NCBI GenBank assembly: GCA_965204395.1
Contig: OZ241987.1
Span: 4,030,001-4,094,000 of the forward strand
Direction: 5' to 3'
Length of the DNA stretch: 64,000 nucleotides
Source: Bin87 sp965204395
GTDB lineage: Bacteria; Chloroflexota; Dehalococcoidia; Lucifugimonadales; UBA3495
Shown here: positions 25,161-33,341 of the stretch, one piece after another
Numbering within the stretch: position 1 is the first letter of the stretch
How the letters are laid out: each line of letters starts with the position of its first letter
Notes under the pieces: model-generated
Told to the model about the DNA's origin: nothing
Databases searched by the model: none
The model's input: only the letters and a program-made list of their open reading frames with translations
Translations under genes and position numbers: made by a program

Positions 25161-25190
25161 ACCCCTCCCGGTTTACCAGGAGGGGTTCCA
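25161..25190 (+). terminator. Bidirectional terminator between convergent genes
   Basis: ACCCCTCC (25161-25168) pairs with GGAGGGGT (25179-25186), with T-rich sequence on the right. It separates the orphan repeat-protein gene from the convergent crotonase gene. Confidence 0.7.
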
Positions 25191-25210
25191 ATTCTGTTTC
25201 CTATCGCCCT

Positions 25211-26071
25211 CTAACCGCTGCGAACTGGACGACCTCGACGGGCCAGGAATTCCGGGAACGCTTCCTCAGCCAACGTTCCACGCAATACGTTCGTAGTGAA
25301 GTCCCGTTCGTTGGCCCACTGTTCTTCCAGCGATCCGCCCATGTGCTGAAGCAGCAGCTTTTTGATTCCGATCACCGACGGCACGTCGTTGGTGGCGATC
25401 TCAGTCGCGACCTCCATCGTTTTTTGCCGCAACCGATAGGTCGGAACCAGGTGGTTCAACAATCCGATGCGATAGGCTTCTTCCGCTTCTACGATGCGGG
25501 CCGTGAAGAGCAGTTCCTTAGCCTGCGGCCACCCCACCTGGTTCACCAGTGTCCACGTCGAGTTTATGCGCCCGTAAGCCGCCGCCAGGAACCGGAAACG
25601 CGCCGCGTCCGAGCCGATTCGAATATCCAGAGATGATGAAAGTACCGCGCCACCGCCGTAAGCAAGACCATTGATCATTCCGATGACCGGTTTGGCCGAG
25701 GCGCTCACCTCGTAGCTTCCCCGCTGGCGTTTCGCGGATTGGACGTCCATGTCATCGCGCGTCAACGTACCTGCATTCAGTGCCGCCTGATCTTCGCGCT
25801 GCTGGTGAATGTCTCCACCGGCTGTGAAGGCTGGTACCCGCGGGTGCGTGTCAGCGCCCGTGATGACTATGCAACCGATCTCATCGTCCTGATTGGCCCC
25901 GCGTACTGCGTCATGCAACTCTTCCGTGAGTTGCCGATTCATCGCGTTCAGAACCTCGGGGCGGTTCATAGTCAGGAAAGCCACGTGCCCAACTTTCTCC
26001 CGCCGTCGTTCCCCGCTGCCCTCGAATCGGGACACCCGCTCCTTGTCGTACAGAATGTACTGGTAGTCCAT
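25211..26071 (-). CDS. Enoyl-CoA hydratase/isomerase family protein
   Basis: 286 residues from ATG 26071, chosen over a start 13 codons upstream because GAGGAG precedes it by 11 bases. Crotonase hallmarks are HVAFLTMNRPEVLNAMNRQL, an oxyanion-hole region FTAGGDIHQQ and MINGLAYGGGAVLSSSLDIRIG. The catalytic Glu positions of classical hydratases are not clearly conserved (GGAVLSSSLD), so isomerase, hydrolase or lyase activity on a CoA ester is equally likely. Its 5' side faces a 700-base intergenic region. Monocistronic as far as can be seen. Confidence 0.88.
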   Translation of the reverse strand: MDYQYILYDKERVSRFEGSGERRREKVGHVAFLTMNRPEVLNAMNRQLTEELHDAVRGANQDDEIGCIVITGADTHPRVPAFTAGGDIHQQREDQAALNAGTLTRDDMDVQSAKRQRGSYEVSASAKPVIGMINGLAYGGGAVLSSSLDIRIGSDAARFRFLAAAYGRINSTWTLVNQVGWPQAKELLFTARIVEAEEAYRIGLLNHLVPTYRLRQKTMEVATEIATNDVPSVIGIKKLLLQHMGGSLEEQWANERDFTTNVLRGTLAEEAFPEFLARRGRPVRSG

Positions 26072-26279
26072 TGAACTTCTCGCTCCTCTAGGTATCCGAA
26101 TTGCTCGCATTGTATGGCTACCGCACTGACAACGTCAAACTCACTGCGTTCTAATCACCTGATCGAGTGGGCAACGGGTGTCGCCGCGTCCCTCGACCGC
26201 ACACGCGCACCAGTTTTGCGCAACTTGTTACTGCCAGCGCCCACGCCGCCCCAATGCAGGCAGCACAGTCATTCCTGTC

Positions 26280-26625
26280 GGTGCCAAAACGCCCAACTTT
26301 TTGTGATTCACCTGCCTTTTGTGGCAAAAAGACCTACCATCTCCCCTCATCATCACCCAATCCCCCAAATCCCAGTTCACACACCCTCGGCCCGACGACA
26401 CTTCCGCCTTGCTCTAACCCCTACCCCATCCGTACCATATTACCCAGCGCCCCAATTCCAACCCGCCACCCAGGCCCGCTACAGCCGACCCAATGCCCAC
26501 TTCGCAACACCGCGAACCTTCCTCCCCCAAATCCGCCCATCTGCCCGCCAATACCTCTAAAACCGCCGCCAAAACCCTTCACTCGGCCCCCATTCAGCCC
26601 CACGACCCGCCCAATGCCCTACTGG
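26280..26625. other. Strand-skewed, G-poor intergenic block
   Basis: This lies in the 697-base gap between the crotonase and nfeD genes. In 26341-26580 I count 121 C and 25 G on the plus strand. Proline-rich open frames cross it but show no ribosome sites, and they are explained by the C-rich composition. The minus strand carries G-runs of 3 to 5 around 26343-26373 that could form a quadruplex. No gene is supported. Confidence 0.6.
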
Positions 26626-26720
26626 AATTAGCGCAAATAAGAGGAAATGAGCGGGAAATCGACCTTTCTGTCCTTTCACTCCGCAATTACAAGTGGGTTC
26701 GTATGCGTGCTCGACCGTGA

Positions 26721-26749
26721 TTGACATATCCTGCGCCCGGCCCGATGAT
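26721..26749 (+). promoter_or_regulatory. Possible promoter of the nfeD-slipin operon
   Basis: A consensus TTGACA (26721-26726) is followed after 17 bases by a poor -10 candidate GATGAT (26744-26749), 19 bases before the nfeD ATG. Only the -35 half is convincing. Confidence 0.35.
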
Positions 26750-26768
26750 GAAACTGGGTGATGATTAG

Positions 26769-28187
26769 ATGCGACCCAAAAAACGCAGTGTGCCGGTTCT
26801 CGTCTTGTGCCTGGCCCTCATCGCGGCCGGTGTGGTTGTGGGTCTGCTCGATCTACAGCCGGTTACCGCCAAGTCCCGTTCCGTACTGGTGGTCAAGGTT
26901 GAGGACACCATCAACCCGGTCAAATCCAGGCTGATCGCCAGGGTCGTAGCTCGAGCCGAGGAAGAAAACGCCGAGTTGCTGGTCATCGAACTCGACACGC
27001 CCGGCGGACTCTACGACAGCACCCGCGAAATCGTGGAAACCTTACTGGAGTCGGACGTCCCGGTAGCCGTGTTTGTGTCACCCCGTGGCGCCCAGGCCGG
27101 TTCTGCCGGAACCTTCATAACCGCCGCCGCCCATATCGCTGCGATGACCCCCGGCTCCAACATCGGCGCGGCAACACCGGTTTCGGGTAGCGGTGAAGAC
27201 ATCGGTGAGACCCTGGCGGACAAAGTCACCAACGATGCCGCTGCTCTTATCCGTTCCATCGCGGAGGAACGCGGCCGAAACGCCGATGCTCTGGAGGAAA
27301 CCGTCCGCACCGCGGCCTCCTACAGCGCCAGCGAGGCCCTGGACGCGGGCATCATCGACCTTCTCGCCGACGATTTGCCGGACTTGCTCACACAGGTGGA
27401 TGGACGAACGGTCGTCATCAAGGAGACGGAACGAACTCTTGAACTTGCCGACCCCGACGTGCAAAAGATTAAAATGCAGTGGCGCGAACGGTTCGTCGAC
27501 TTCATTGCCAACCCCAACATCGCGTTCCTCCTAATCAGCCTGGGCAGCCTGGGGCTGGTGTTCGAGTTGATGACCCCCGGCGCTATCGGCCCCGGCATCG
27601 CCGGAATCATCTGCCTCGGCCTGGGATTCCTGGCTTTGGGCAACTTGCCGTTCAATTGGGCCGGCATCGCATTCATAGTGTTGGCGGTGATCCTCGCCGC
27701 GTTGGAAATCTTCATATCCGGGTTCGGCGCTCTGGGCATCGGAGCGGTGGTCAGCCTCATCATCGGTGGGATACTTCTCTTTGGGAGCTTCGGAGGCGGA
27801 AATATTCCAGCCAGCTTCCCGGACGTGTCCGTCAACCCATGGGTCTTGGTGGGAGTCGGAGGATTCTTGGCCGTGTGCGCCGGATATCTCGCTTACGAGG
27901 TTATATCCTCGCGGGTTTTGGGCCGGAGAACGGCTATGGCTGGCGGCGGGGATAGCGATAGCGACGGCCGCAGTTCTGCAGGACATCTGTTGGGGCAAAC
28001 CGGCCGCGTGACGAGGACGTTGGATCCCAGGGGAGTCGTCAATTTGGGCGACGAAACTTGGTCGGCGGTCAGCGACGACGGATCGAACATCCCAGAAGGC
28101 AGTCAAATCCGCGTGGTATCCGTTAACGGCCTGCTCCTCACGGTTGAAGCCACCCGCTCCCCGCCCACCGTCGAAGGCCAGGAATGA
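26769..28187 (+). CDS. NfeD-family membrane serine protease, long form
   Basis: 472 residues. A lysine-rich start and a hydrophobic segment (residues about 7-27) give an export signal. Residues about 38-230 are the ClpP-like protease domain: LLVIELDTPGGLYDSTREIV, SPRGAQAGSAGTFI with the probable nucleophilic Ser, and ETLADKVTNDAAALIR with the probable catalytic Lys. Four or so transmembrane helices follow (about 255-375), then a C-terminal OB-fold NfeD domain (GQTGRVTRTLDPRGVV). The next gene encodes a slipin, the standard partner and substrate of this protease class. Likely a membrane quality-control unit. Confidence 0.92.
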   Translation: MRPKKRSVPVLVLCLALIAAGVVVGLLDLQPVTAKSRSVLVVKVEDTINPVKSRLIARVVARAEEENAELLVIELDTPGGLYDSTREIVETLLESDVPVAVFVSPRGAQAGSAGTFITAAAHIAAMTPGSNIGAATPVSGSGEDIGETLADKVTNDAAALIRSIAEERGRNADALEETVRTAASYSASEALDAGIIDLLADDLPDLLTQVDGRTVVIKETERTLELADPDVQKIKMQWRERFVDFIANPNIAFLLISLGSLGLVFELMTPGAIGPGIAGIICLGLGFLALGNLPFNWAGIAFIVLAVILAALEIFISGFGALGIGAVVSLIIGGILLFGSFGGGNIPASFPDVSVNPWVLVGVGGFLAVCAGYLAYEVISSRVLGRRTAMAGGGDSDSDGRSSAGHLLGQTGRVTRTLDPRGVVNLGDETWSAVSDDGSNIPEGSQIRVVSVNGLLLTVEATRSPPTVEGQE

Positions 28188-28244
28188 TGGTAGAATTGCG
28201 CCAAATCCCAAAGTTTGGAACCTGATCGACAAGGAGGCTTGACC

Positions 28245-29156
28245 ATGGCCAGCGGATTGATCGTCGTCCAACAATATCAGCGAATGGTCGTCCAGCGTTT
28301 CGGCACCTACATCGGGTCCAGGCGCCCGGGGCTCCACTTCCTGATCCCCATTCTCTACAGCGGCACCAAGGTAGACCTCAGGGAACGCGTCACTCGGGTC
28401 CCAACCCAGAAGTACATTACCGCGGACAACGTGGTCGTCGACATGGACTTCGTGATCTACTACCGGGTCATGGAGGATGCAGTCGATCGGGCCGTGCTCG
28501 AGGTGCAAAACTTCGAAGCCGCTGTTATCAACTTGGCCTTCGCCACCCTCCGTTCCGTAATCGGCGCGATGGACCTTGCGACCACACTGTCAGAGCGCGA
28601 ACGCATTCGCGACGACGTGCAGATTCGCATGGACGAGGTAACCGAGCGCTGGGGCGTCAAGGTGTCCCAAGTCGAGATCAACGAAGTTGACCCGCCCCCG
28701 GGCGTCAAGGCTGCCATGGAGCGCCAGAAGTCTGCCGACGCCATCCGCACTGCCGAAATCACTGAGTCCGAAGGCCAGCGGCAGGCTGCTATCAACCTCG
28801 CCGAAGGCGAGCGCCAGTCCGCGATCCTGCGCGCCCAGGGTCAGCGGGAATCGGAAATCCTCCAGGCCGAAGGCGACCAGCAGGCCACGGTCCTGCGCGC
28901 CGAGGGCTTCAGCACCGCCCTGGAACGCATCTACACCGTGGCCAGCACCGTCGACGCTCGCACCATGAGCCTCCAGTACTTCGACACCCTCAAGTCGCTG
29001 GGCTCCAGCCCGTCCACCAAGTTCATCTTCCCCATGGAATTCACTTCCATGCTGTCGCCCTTCCTCGGCATGGGAAGCATGAGCCAACCCGATGGCGGCA
29101 ACAACCGCGCCAATCAGTCCAACGGGTCAAACGAGGACGGGGATAATCGGACCTGA
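28245..29156 (+). CDS. Slipin (SPFH/stomatin-like membrane protein)
   Basis: 303 residues from ATG 28245, with AAGGAGG 7 bases upstream. It begins with a short hydrophobic IVVQQYQRMVVQRFG and lacks a long transmembrane helix, so it may attach as a monotopic protein. The SPFH/PHB domain occupies about residues 15-185 (RRPGLHFLIPI, RVTRVPTQKYITADNVVVDMDFVIYYRV). A glutamate/glutamine-rich repeat follows (EGERQSAILRAQGQRESEI), giving a coiled-coil oligomerisation region. It follows nfeD by 57 bases, the conserved nfeD-slipin arrangement. A terminator lies just after it. Confidence 0.93.
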   Translation: MASGLIVVQQYQRMVVQRFGTYIGSRRPGLHFLIPILYSGTKVDLRERVTRVPTQKYITADNVVVDMDFVIYYRVMEDAVDRAVLEVQNFEAAVINLAFATLRSVIGAMDLATTLSERERIRDDVQIRMDEVTERWGVKVSQVEINEVDPPPGVKAAMERQKSADAIRTAEITESEGQRQAAINLAEGERQSAILRAQGQRESEILQAEGDQQATVLRAEGFSTALERIYTVASTVDARTMSLQYFDTLKSLGSSPSTKFIFPMEFTSMLSPFLGMGSMSQPDGGNNRANQSNGSNEDGDNRT

Positions 29157-29182
29157 CCGATTTCGTGTGTGATTGGGAGATT

Positions 29183-29213
29183 TAGAGGGGTGGCCGATCC
29201 GGCTGCCCCTCTA
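29183..29213. terminator. Hairpin between convergent slipin and meaB
   Basis: TAGAGGGG (29183-29190) pairs exactly with CCCCTCTA (29206-29213), with an inner GGCCG/CGGC extension. It lies between the stop codons of two convergent genes and could serve both strands, though no long T-tract follows. Confidence 0.55.
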
Positions 29214-29221
29214 CGCTTCCT

Positions 29222-30190
29222 TCAGACTCCGCCATTAACCATGCGACGCAAACCAACATCGTCGTCCAAAAGGCGCATCGCTTCACCAAACGGTTCCGCA
29301 GACTTATCCTCAATATCGCCCAGCAGTTGAACTAGCCCGGAGTCATCGTTAAGGCGCTTGGTGATCCGCCGGTGTAACTCCTCCTGAACCGTTTCAAGGA
29401 ACTCTGATTTCCTTCGCTCGGCGCGACGCTTCTGCAACCCACCGGTGTCGACCAGGAAATCTCGATGCTCGCCAATCCCGGCCCACAACTCCGCTATCCC
29501 CACGTTTGCATGAGCTTGCGTCAACAGCACCTGTGGATTCCATCCGTTACTCAGATCGGCCATCTGCAGCATCCCGGTAACCGCTGTCGCCAACTGGTTG
29601 GCGCCGTCCCGGTCCGCCTTGTTGATCACGTACAGATCGGCGATTTCCATCACGCCCGCTTTCAACGTCTGTATGGAGTCTCCAGATTCCGGCGTCATCG
29701 CTACCACCACAGAGTCCGCCACGCCCATGATCCCGAGCTCAGTCTGGCCCACTCCCACGGTCTCCACCAGCACCACGTCCTTGCCCGCCGCGTCCAACGC
29801 CCGCACCATGCTCTTCACGATCCTGGGTAACCCTCCGGACTGACCACGCGTCGCGACGCTCCGGATAAACACGCCGTCATCCAGATAGTGCCGCTGCATC
29901 CGAATTCGGTCGCCCAGCAGAGCCCCGCCCGTGAAAGGACTCGTCGGATCCACGGCCAGGATGCCAACGGTCAGTCCTTGCCCCCGCAGGTGTTCGGCCA
30001 GGCGATCCACCAACGTGCTCTTTCCCACGCCCGGAGGCCCTGTGATTCCCACTGTATACGTGCGCCCGGTGTGCGGGTCCAACCGTTCCATCACCGAACT
30101 CGCTTCCGGATTCCCACGCTCCAGCAGGGTCAGCGCACGCGAGAGCGCTCTCAATTCGCCCTTCAGGACGCGGTCGGCCAGGTCGTTCAT
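29222..30190 (-). CDS. meaB: MeaB/ArgK-family GTPase, methylmalonyl-CoA mutase chaperone
   Basis: 322 residues from ATG 30190, which overlaps the upstream stop as ATGA. G3E-family motifs are GPPGVGKSTLVDRL (Walker A), VDPTSPFTGGALLGDRIRM, the switch region ETVGVGQTE and NKADRDGANQL for base recognition. MeaB loads and protects adenosylcobalamin in methylmalonyl-CoA or isobutyryl-CoA mutase. The mutase genes are not in the window. It links this stretch to the B12 locus at 4-12 kb. The C-terminal helices (residues about 270-315) for dimerisation are present. Confidence 0.93.
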   Translation of the reverse strand: MNDLADRVLKGELRALSRALTLLERGNPEASSVMERLDPHTGRTYTVGITGPPGVGKSTLVDRLAEHLRGQGLTVGILAVDPTSPFTGGALLGDRIRMQRHYLDDGVFIRSVATRGQSGGLPRIVKSMVRALDAAGKDVVLVETVGVGQTELGIMGVADSVVVAMTPESGDSIQTLKAGVMEIADLYVINKADRDGANQLATAVTGMLQMADLSNGWNPQVLLTQAHANVGIAELWAGIGEHRDFLVDTGGLQKRRAERRKSEFLETVQEELHRRITKRLNDDSGLVQLLGDIEDKSAEPFGEAMRLLDDDVGLRRMVNGGV

Positions 30191-30693
30191 GAATTCAAAG
30201 GCTCCGGCATCACATATGACCAACCCCCAGACCGGTTTCGATTGGGCGACAAGGGTTCTCCATCCTCAATCTTCACGAGCAGTCGAACGTCGAACGGATT
30301 TTCTATCTGGGTGACTTGGACCACGGTGAGAAGGTTCAAGCTTGTACCGTCGCCTTCGCCGGCAGCGTTATACAAACCTTCTTCCGTGGGTTGATATTGT
30401 CGCAAGCGCCGCTCAATCAGATCTTTCCGAAAGGGTCCGATCTGCGTTTTGTCTTCCCAGCGGATCACGTTAGCGGCGTAGTGAACGCGCTGCAGGTCGT
30501 CGGTGATCGAAGCGTATAGCTGAACCGGATCGGATAGATCTGGAGGATCATCGCGCAACCGCGCAATCGCTGAGCCAGAGTAAGGTTGAAGGTAGAGTTG
30601 CAACCCAGGATCTTTTGATTGCGCACGAATGATGTCGTCGAGAACCTCTTTGTATATGCCGTTCATAAAGAGAGCGTAAGAACGCGTGGTCAT
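30187..30693 (-). CDS. Unrecognised 168-residue protein coupled to meaB
   Basis: ATG 30693 has GGAG 6 bases upstream; a start 17 codons earlier has none. The stop TGA overlaps the meaB ATG, so it is translated with meaB. It is cytosolic and rich in charged residues, with a start MTTRSYALFMNGIYKEV, a predicted helix LQRVHYAANVIRWED, and VVQVTQIENPFDVRLLVKIEDG near the end, which looks like paired beta strands. No catalytic motif was recognised. Possible links are acyl-CoA mutase chaperoning or a recently acquired accessory gene. Confidence 0.75.
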   Translation of the reverse strand: MTTRSYALFMNGIYKEVLDDIIRAQSKDPGLQLYLQPYSGSAIARLRDDPPDLSDPVQLYASITDDLQRVHYAANVIRWEDKTQIGPFRKDLIERRLRQYQPTEEGLYNAAGEGDGTSLNLLTVVQVTQIENPFDVRLLVKIEDGEPLSPNRNRSGGWSYVMPEPLNS

Positions 30694-30752
30694 GGTATCT
30701 CCAAAAGATATTCGCGCGGGTATATGGGCGGGCCGATAACCCACACCTCACG

Positions 30753-31526
30753 TCACGCCCTCAGATCATTGAGAAAACGGCCCGCGCTCTGCCGGATAAA
30801 GTCCTGCACATTCACCGACATCAGATGCACGCCGCGCTCGGCGAACTGCTTGAATCGGCCCACGTTGTCCACCGTCATCCCGGCGCCGGCGACGCCGATG
30901 ATTTTGCCCTCGGCTAACGTGCCGTCGATCACCTGCGAGATGGCCGCATCCACGTCCGCCTGCGGTGGCATCCCCATGGCCTGTGTAAGGTCGCTGCTGC
31001 CCACTAGGATCGCGTCGACGCCGTCTACGCTGGCGATATCGCGTACATTCGCCACCGCCTCCGGAGTTTCTACCATGCAGATTACCAATGTCTCCCGATT
31101 CGCTGCTTCGTAATATTCAGCCGGCGGCAGACCGCTGCCCAACCGGTTGGTACGCCCACCCGTGGCGCTGCTGCGGTCCCCCATCGGGAAGTAGTGGGAC
31201 GCTTGGGCAACTGCCTCGGCCTCGGCTCGGTTGTTCACGTGCGGCACGATCAGTCCCTGCGCGCCGCGGTCCAAGAACCGCAGCAGCGTCGACGGTTCGG
31301 CGTTGGGCACCCGCACCACTGGCGTGATGTCGTGCAACTCGGCCGCCCTGATCATGTTTTCCGATTCCGAATCATTGGATGACCCGTGTTCGCAGTCGAT
31401 CCAGACCCAATCGAAACCCAGTACCCCATAGAGTTCCACCAGGATCGGCGCGTAGAAATTAACGCTGCCGCCGACGGCGATCTCCCCTTCTAGCAGCTTG
31501 GCTTTGGCGCGGTTTGTGCGGACCAT
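30753..31526 (-). CDS. HpcH/HpaI aldolase/citrate lyase family protein
   Basis: 257 residues of the class II pyruvate-dependent aldolase type (HpaI, 2-keto-3-deoxy sugar acid aldolases). FDWVWIDCEHG carries the catalytic-site His/Asp region. VVRVPNAEPSTLLRFLDRGAQGLIVPHV contains the Arg and the beta-barrel core. Metal ligands are the Glu of CMVETPEAV and the Asp of LVGSSDLTQAMG. It would cleave a 2-keto-4-hydroxy acid to pyruvate (or another oxoacid) and an aldehyde. AGGAG lies upstream of ATG 31526. The substrate cannot be inferred from the neighbours. Confidence 0.9.
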   Translation of the reverse strand: MVRTNRAKAKLLEGEIAVGGSVNFYAPILVELYGVLGFDWVWIDCEHGSSNDSESENMIRAAELHDITPVVRVPNAEPSTLLRFLDRGAQGLIVPHVNNRAEAEAVAQASHYFPMGDRSSATGGRTNRLGSGLPPAEYYEAANRETLVICMVETPEAVANVRDIASVDGVDAILVGSSDLTQAMGMPPQADVDAAISQVIDGTLAEGKIIGVAGAGMTVDNVGRFKQFAERGVHLMSVNVQDFIRQSAGRFLNDLRA

Positions 31527-31627
31527 GTGTATGCTCCTCCTGCTCAGTCGTTAATTTTGCTGTCCGTTAGCCTTTTGGCGTTACTCGGTCCGGCGATGCA
31601 CCGGGGATTGTAGATGGATTCGGGAGA

Positions 31628-32053
31628 AAGCCGACTGGCCTGTAAGCCGGGTTCTGTACCCGCCGAACGGCGGGCGGTGACCATCTATCTAGCCCCGCAT
31701 CAGTCGAAGGACCGATACGCTCTGGCGTACAAAGCAGCGTTGCCGCTGGGGTCAAGCAGCCAACCCGGGAACGGGCCGGACACCCATGGTTCCCCTATTT
31801 GGCCTTGCTCCAGGTGGGGTTTGGCCGCCGGTGCGTCACCGCACGCGGCCGGGCGCTCTTACCGCCCGATTTCACCCTTGCCGCGATCCTTGCGAACCGG
31901 CGGCGGTATGTTTCTGTGCCACTTTCCGTCCCCGGAACGCAGAACGTCCCGGAGCCTGGGCGTTACCCAGCACCCTGTCCGGTGGAGCCCGGACTTTCCT
32001 CCCCGAGACGACATGGTCTCGCGGCGGCCACCCGGCCAGACCGGCAATCTCCT
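31628..32053 (-). ncRNA. rnpB: RNase P RNA, bacterial type A
   Basis: Read on the minus strand, the RNA has the conserved 5' block GGGGAGGAAAGTCCGGGCTC (around 32004-31984). The P4 partner ACAGAAACATACCGCC lies near 31920-31903, and the 3' end is ACAGAACCCGGCTTACAGGCC-like (around 31656-31636). P1 is formed by GCCGGTCTGGCC (5' end, about 32046-32035) with GGCCAGTCGGC (3' end, about 31640-31630). It is the catalytic subunit that matures tRNA 5' ends. TATGCTAGACT (32070-32060) just upstream may be the -10 region. Ends are approximate. Confidence 0.95.
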
Positions 32054-32151
32054 AAATCGAGTCTAGCATAGTCCACGCTGTGCCGGGGTTGGCGGTTTTC
32101 ACCGTCGTGCGCCGTCCGACACGGCGTCGACATGAATATCCCCCGGTGCTG

Positions 32152-33105
32152 CTATTCCGCGTCCGGATGAGTCGTGATGAAACGCGAAGCGCGTTCCGGG
32201 TCGACGTGGGGAGCGCGCACCTCCACTCCGGCCTGCTCCTCTTGCAGCCGGACCGTGCTGCTACTGTCGGCTTGTCCCCAACCGCGATTCATGGCCTGGA
32301 GCGAAATCTGCTGGGCCAGCGTGGACATGGGCATGGGCACGTCGTATTCGCGGGCCAACTCAGTCGCCAGCGAGATGTCCTTGTGCGCCAGGTTGAGAGC
32401 AAAGCTGGCCGGTTCGAACTCCCCTCTAAACATCGTCCGCACCAAGCCCTCGTGCAGGAACGACATCCGACCCAGCGCGCCACGCCGCACGCACTCCCAC
32501 AGCGGTTCAGGATCAACACCAGCCTTGACCCCCAGCGTCAGACCCTCCGCAATGGCCTGCCGGACGCTGTGCCCGATCATGTTGTGCACGAGCTTCGCGA
32601 CGCTGCCGGCCCCGATCTCGCCGGCGTAAAATACCTTGTCGCCGAACGAGTCCAGGATGGGTTTTACCCGGTCGAATACTTCCCGGTCTCCGCCCACCAT
32701 CACGGCAAGGTTTCCAGAGGCCGCGCCCGTCTTTCCGCCGCTAACCGGCGCGTCCAGCACGTGGCATCCCTTGGCGCGGAATTTGGGTTCGATCTCCCGG
32801 ATCAACGTCGGCCGGCTTGAGGACAGGTCGATATACACGCTTCCCGGCCGGATGCCCTCCAGCACGCCGTCCGCCCCGGTTGATACCGATTCCACCTCGT
32901 ACGGCCCCGGCAACGACGTAAACGTAACGTCGCTCTCGGCGGCAACTTCTGCCGGAGTGTTGGCCAGGCGGGCGCCGCCTTCCAGCAGTGGCAACGCCGC
33001 TTCCTCCCGCAGGTCGTACACGATCATGGGATAGCCGGCCCGCTGTATGTTGGCCGACATGCCCCCGCCCATATTGCCCAAACCTATGAATCCTACCGTT
33101 TCCAT
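32152..33105 (-). CDS. NAD(P)-dependent beta-hydroxyacid dehydrogenase family oxidoreductase
   Basis: 317 residues from ATG 33105 (GGAG 10 bases upstream); an earlier in-frame start adds 23 unlikely residues. The Rossmann motif is GFIGLGNMGGGMSANI. The substrate-binding signature DAPVSGGKTGAASGNL and the catalytic-lysine region GAGSVAKLVHNMIGHS (Lys about residue 170) place it with 3-hydroxyisobutyrate dehydrogenase and tartronate semialdehyde reductase. The C-terminal all-helical domain is full length. It lies between rnpB and tRNA-Gln on the minus strand and appears monocistronic. Substrate unknown. Confidence 0.92.
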   Translation of the reverse strand: METVGFIGLGNMGGGMSANIQRAGYPMIVYDLREEAALPLLEGGARLANTPAEVAAESDVTFTSLPGPYEVESVSTGADGVLEGIRPGSVYIDLSSSRPTLIREIEPKFRAKGCHVLDAPVSGGKTGAASGNLAVMVGGDREVFDRVKPILDSFGDKVFYAGEIGAGSVAKLVHNMIGHSVRQAIAEGLTLGVKAGVDPEPLWECVRRGALGRMSFLHEGLVRTMFRGEFEPASFALNLAHKDISLATELAREYDVPMPMSTLAQQISLQAMNRGWGQADSSSTVRLQEEQAGVEVRAPHVDPERASRFITTHPDAE

Positions 33106-33183
33106 AACGTCAGCGCTCCGTTGGTCCCGCCTGCCGCGGGGAATGGCCGCAGTATAACGTGACCCTATCTGCATCCGACCGGG

Positions 33184-33192
33184 TGCTATAAT
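33184..33192 (+). promoter_or_regulatory. Extended -10 promoter of tRNA-Gln
   Basis: TGC-TATAAT (TATAAT at 33187-33192) lies 9 bases before the tRNA. No good -35 is seen, so an extended -10 promoter is likely. Confidence 0.65.
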
Positions 33193-33201
33193 TTACATAG
33201 A

Positions 33202-33275
33202 TGCCCCGTGGTGTAGCGGTAGCACGTCAGCCTTTGGAGCTGTAAGCCCTGGTTCGAACCCAGGCGGGGCAGCCA
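33202..33275 (+). tRNA. tRNA-Gln (anticodon TTG)
   Basis: TGCCCCG pairs with CGGGGCA to form the acceptor stem. The anticodon loop CTTTGGA carries TTG at 33234-33236. The T arm contains GGTTCGAACC. Discriminator G and an encoded CCA end at 33275. It decodes CAA and, by wobble, CAG. Confidence 0.97.
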
Positions 33276-33290
33276 TCCACATAGAAAATT

Positions 33291-33322
33291 GCCCCTCTGA
33301 TCTTGGGATCAGGGGGCTTTTT
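33291..33322 (+). terminator. Terminator after tRNA-Gln
   Basis: GCCCCTCTGATC (33291-33302) pairs with GATCAGGGGGC (33307-33317) around a TTGG tetraloop, followed by TTTTT. It also lies at the 3' end of the convergent P450 gene. Confidence 0.85.
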
Positions 33323-33341
33323 GTTGACCTGCGGCTTTGAC

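Noticed and set aside
26114..26720. Proline-rich plus-strand frames of 75-154 codons
   Set aside because: No ribosome site precedes them, they overlap each other in different frames, and the C-rich composition alone keeps them open.
31614..32071. Plus-strand frames up to 150 codons
   Set aside because: They are shadows of the RNase P RNA on the minus strand.
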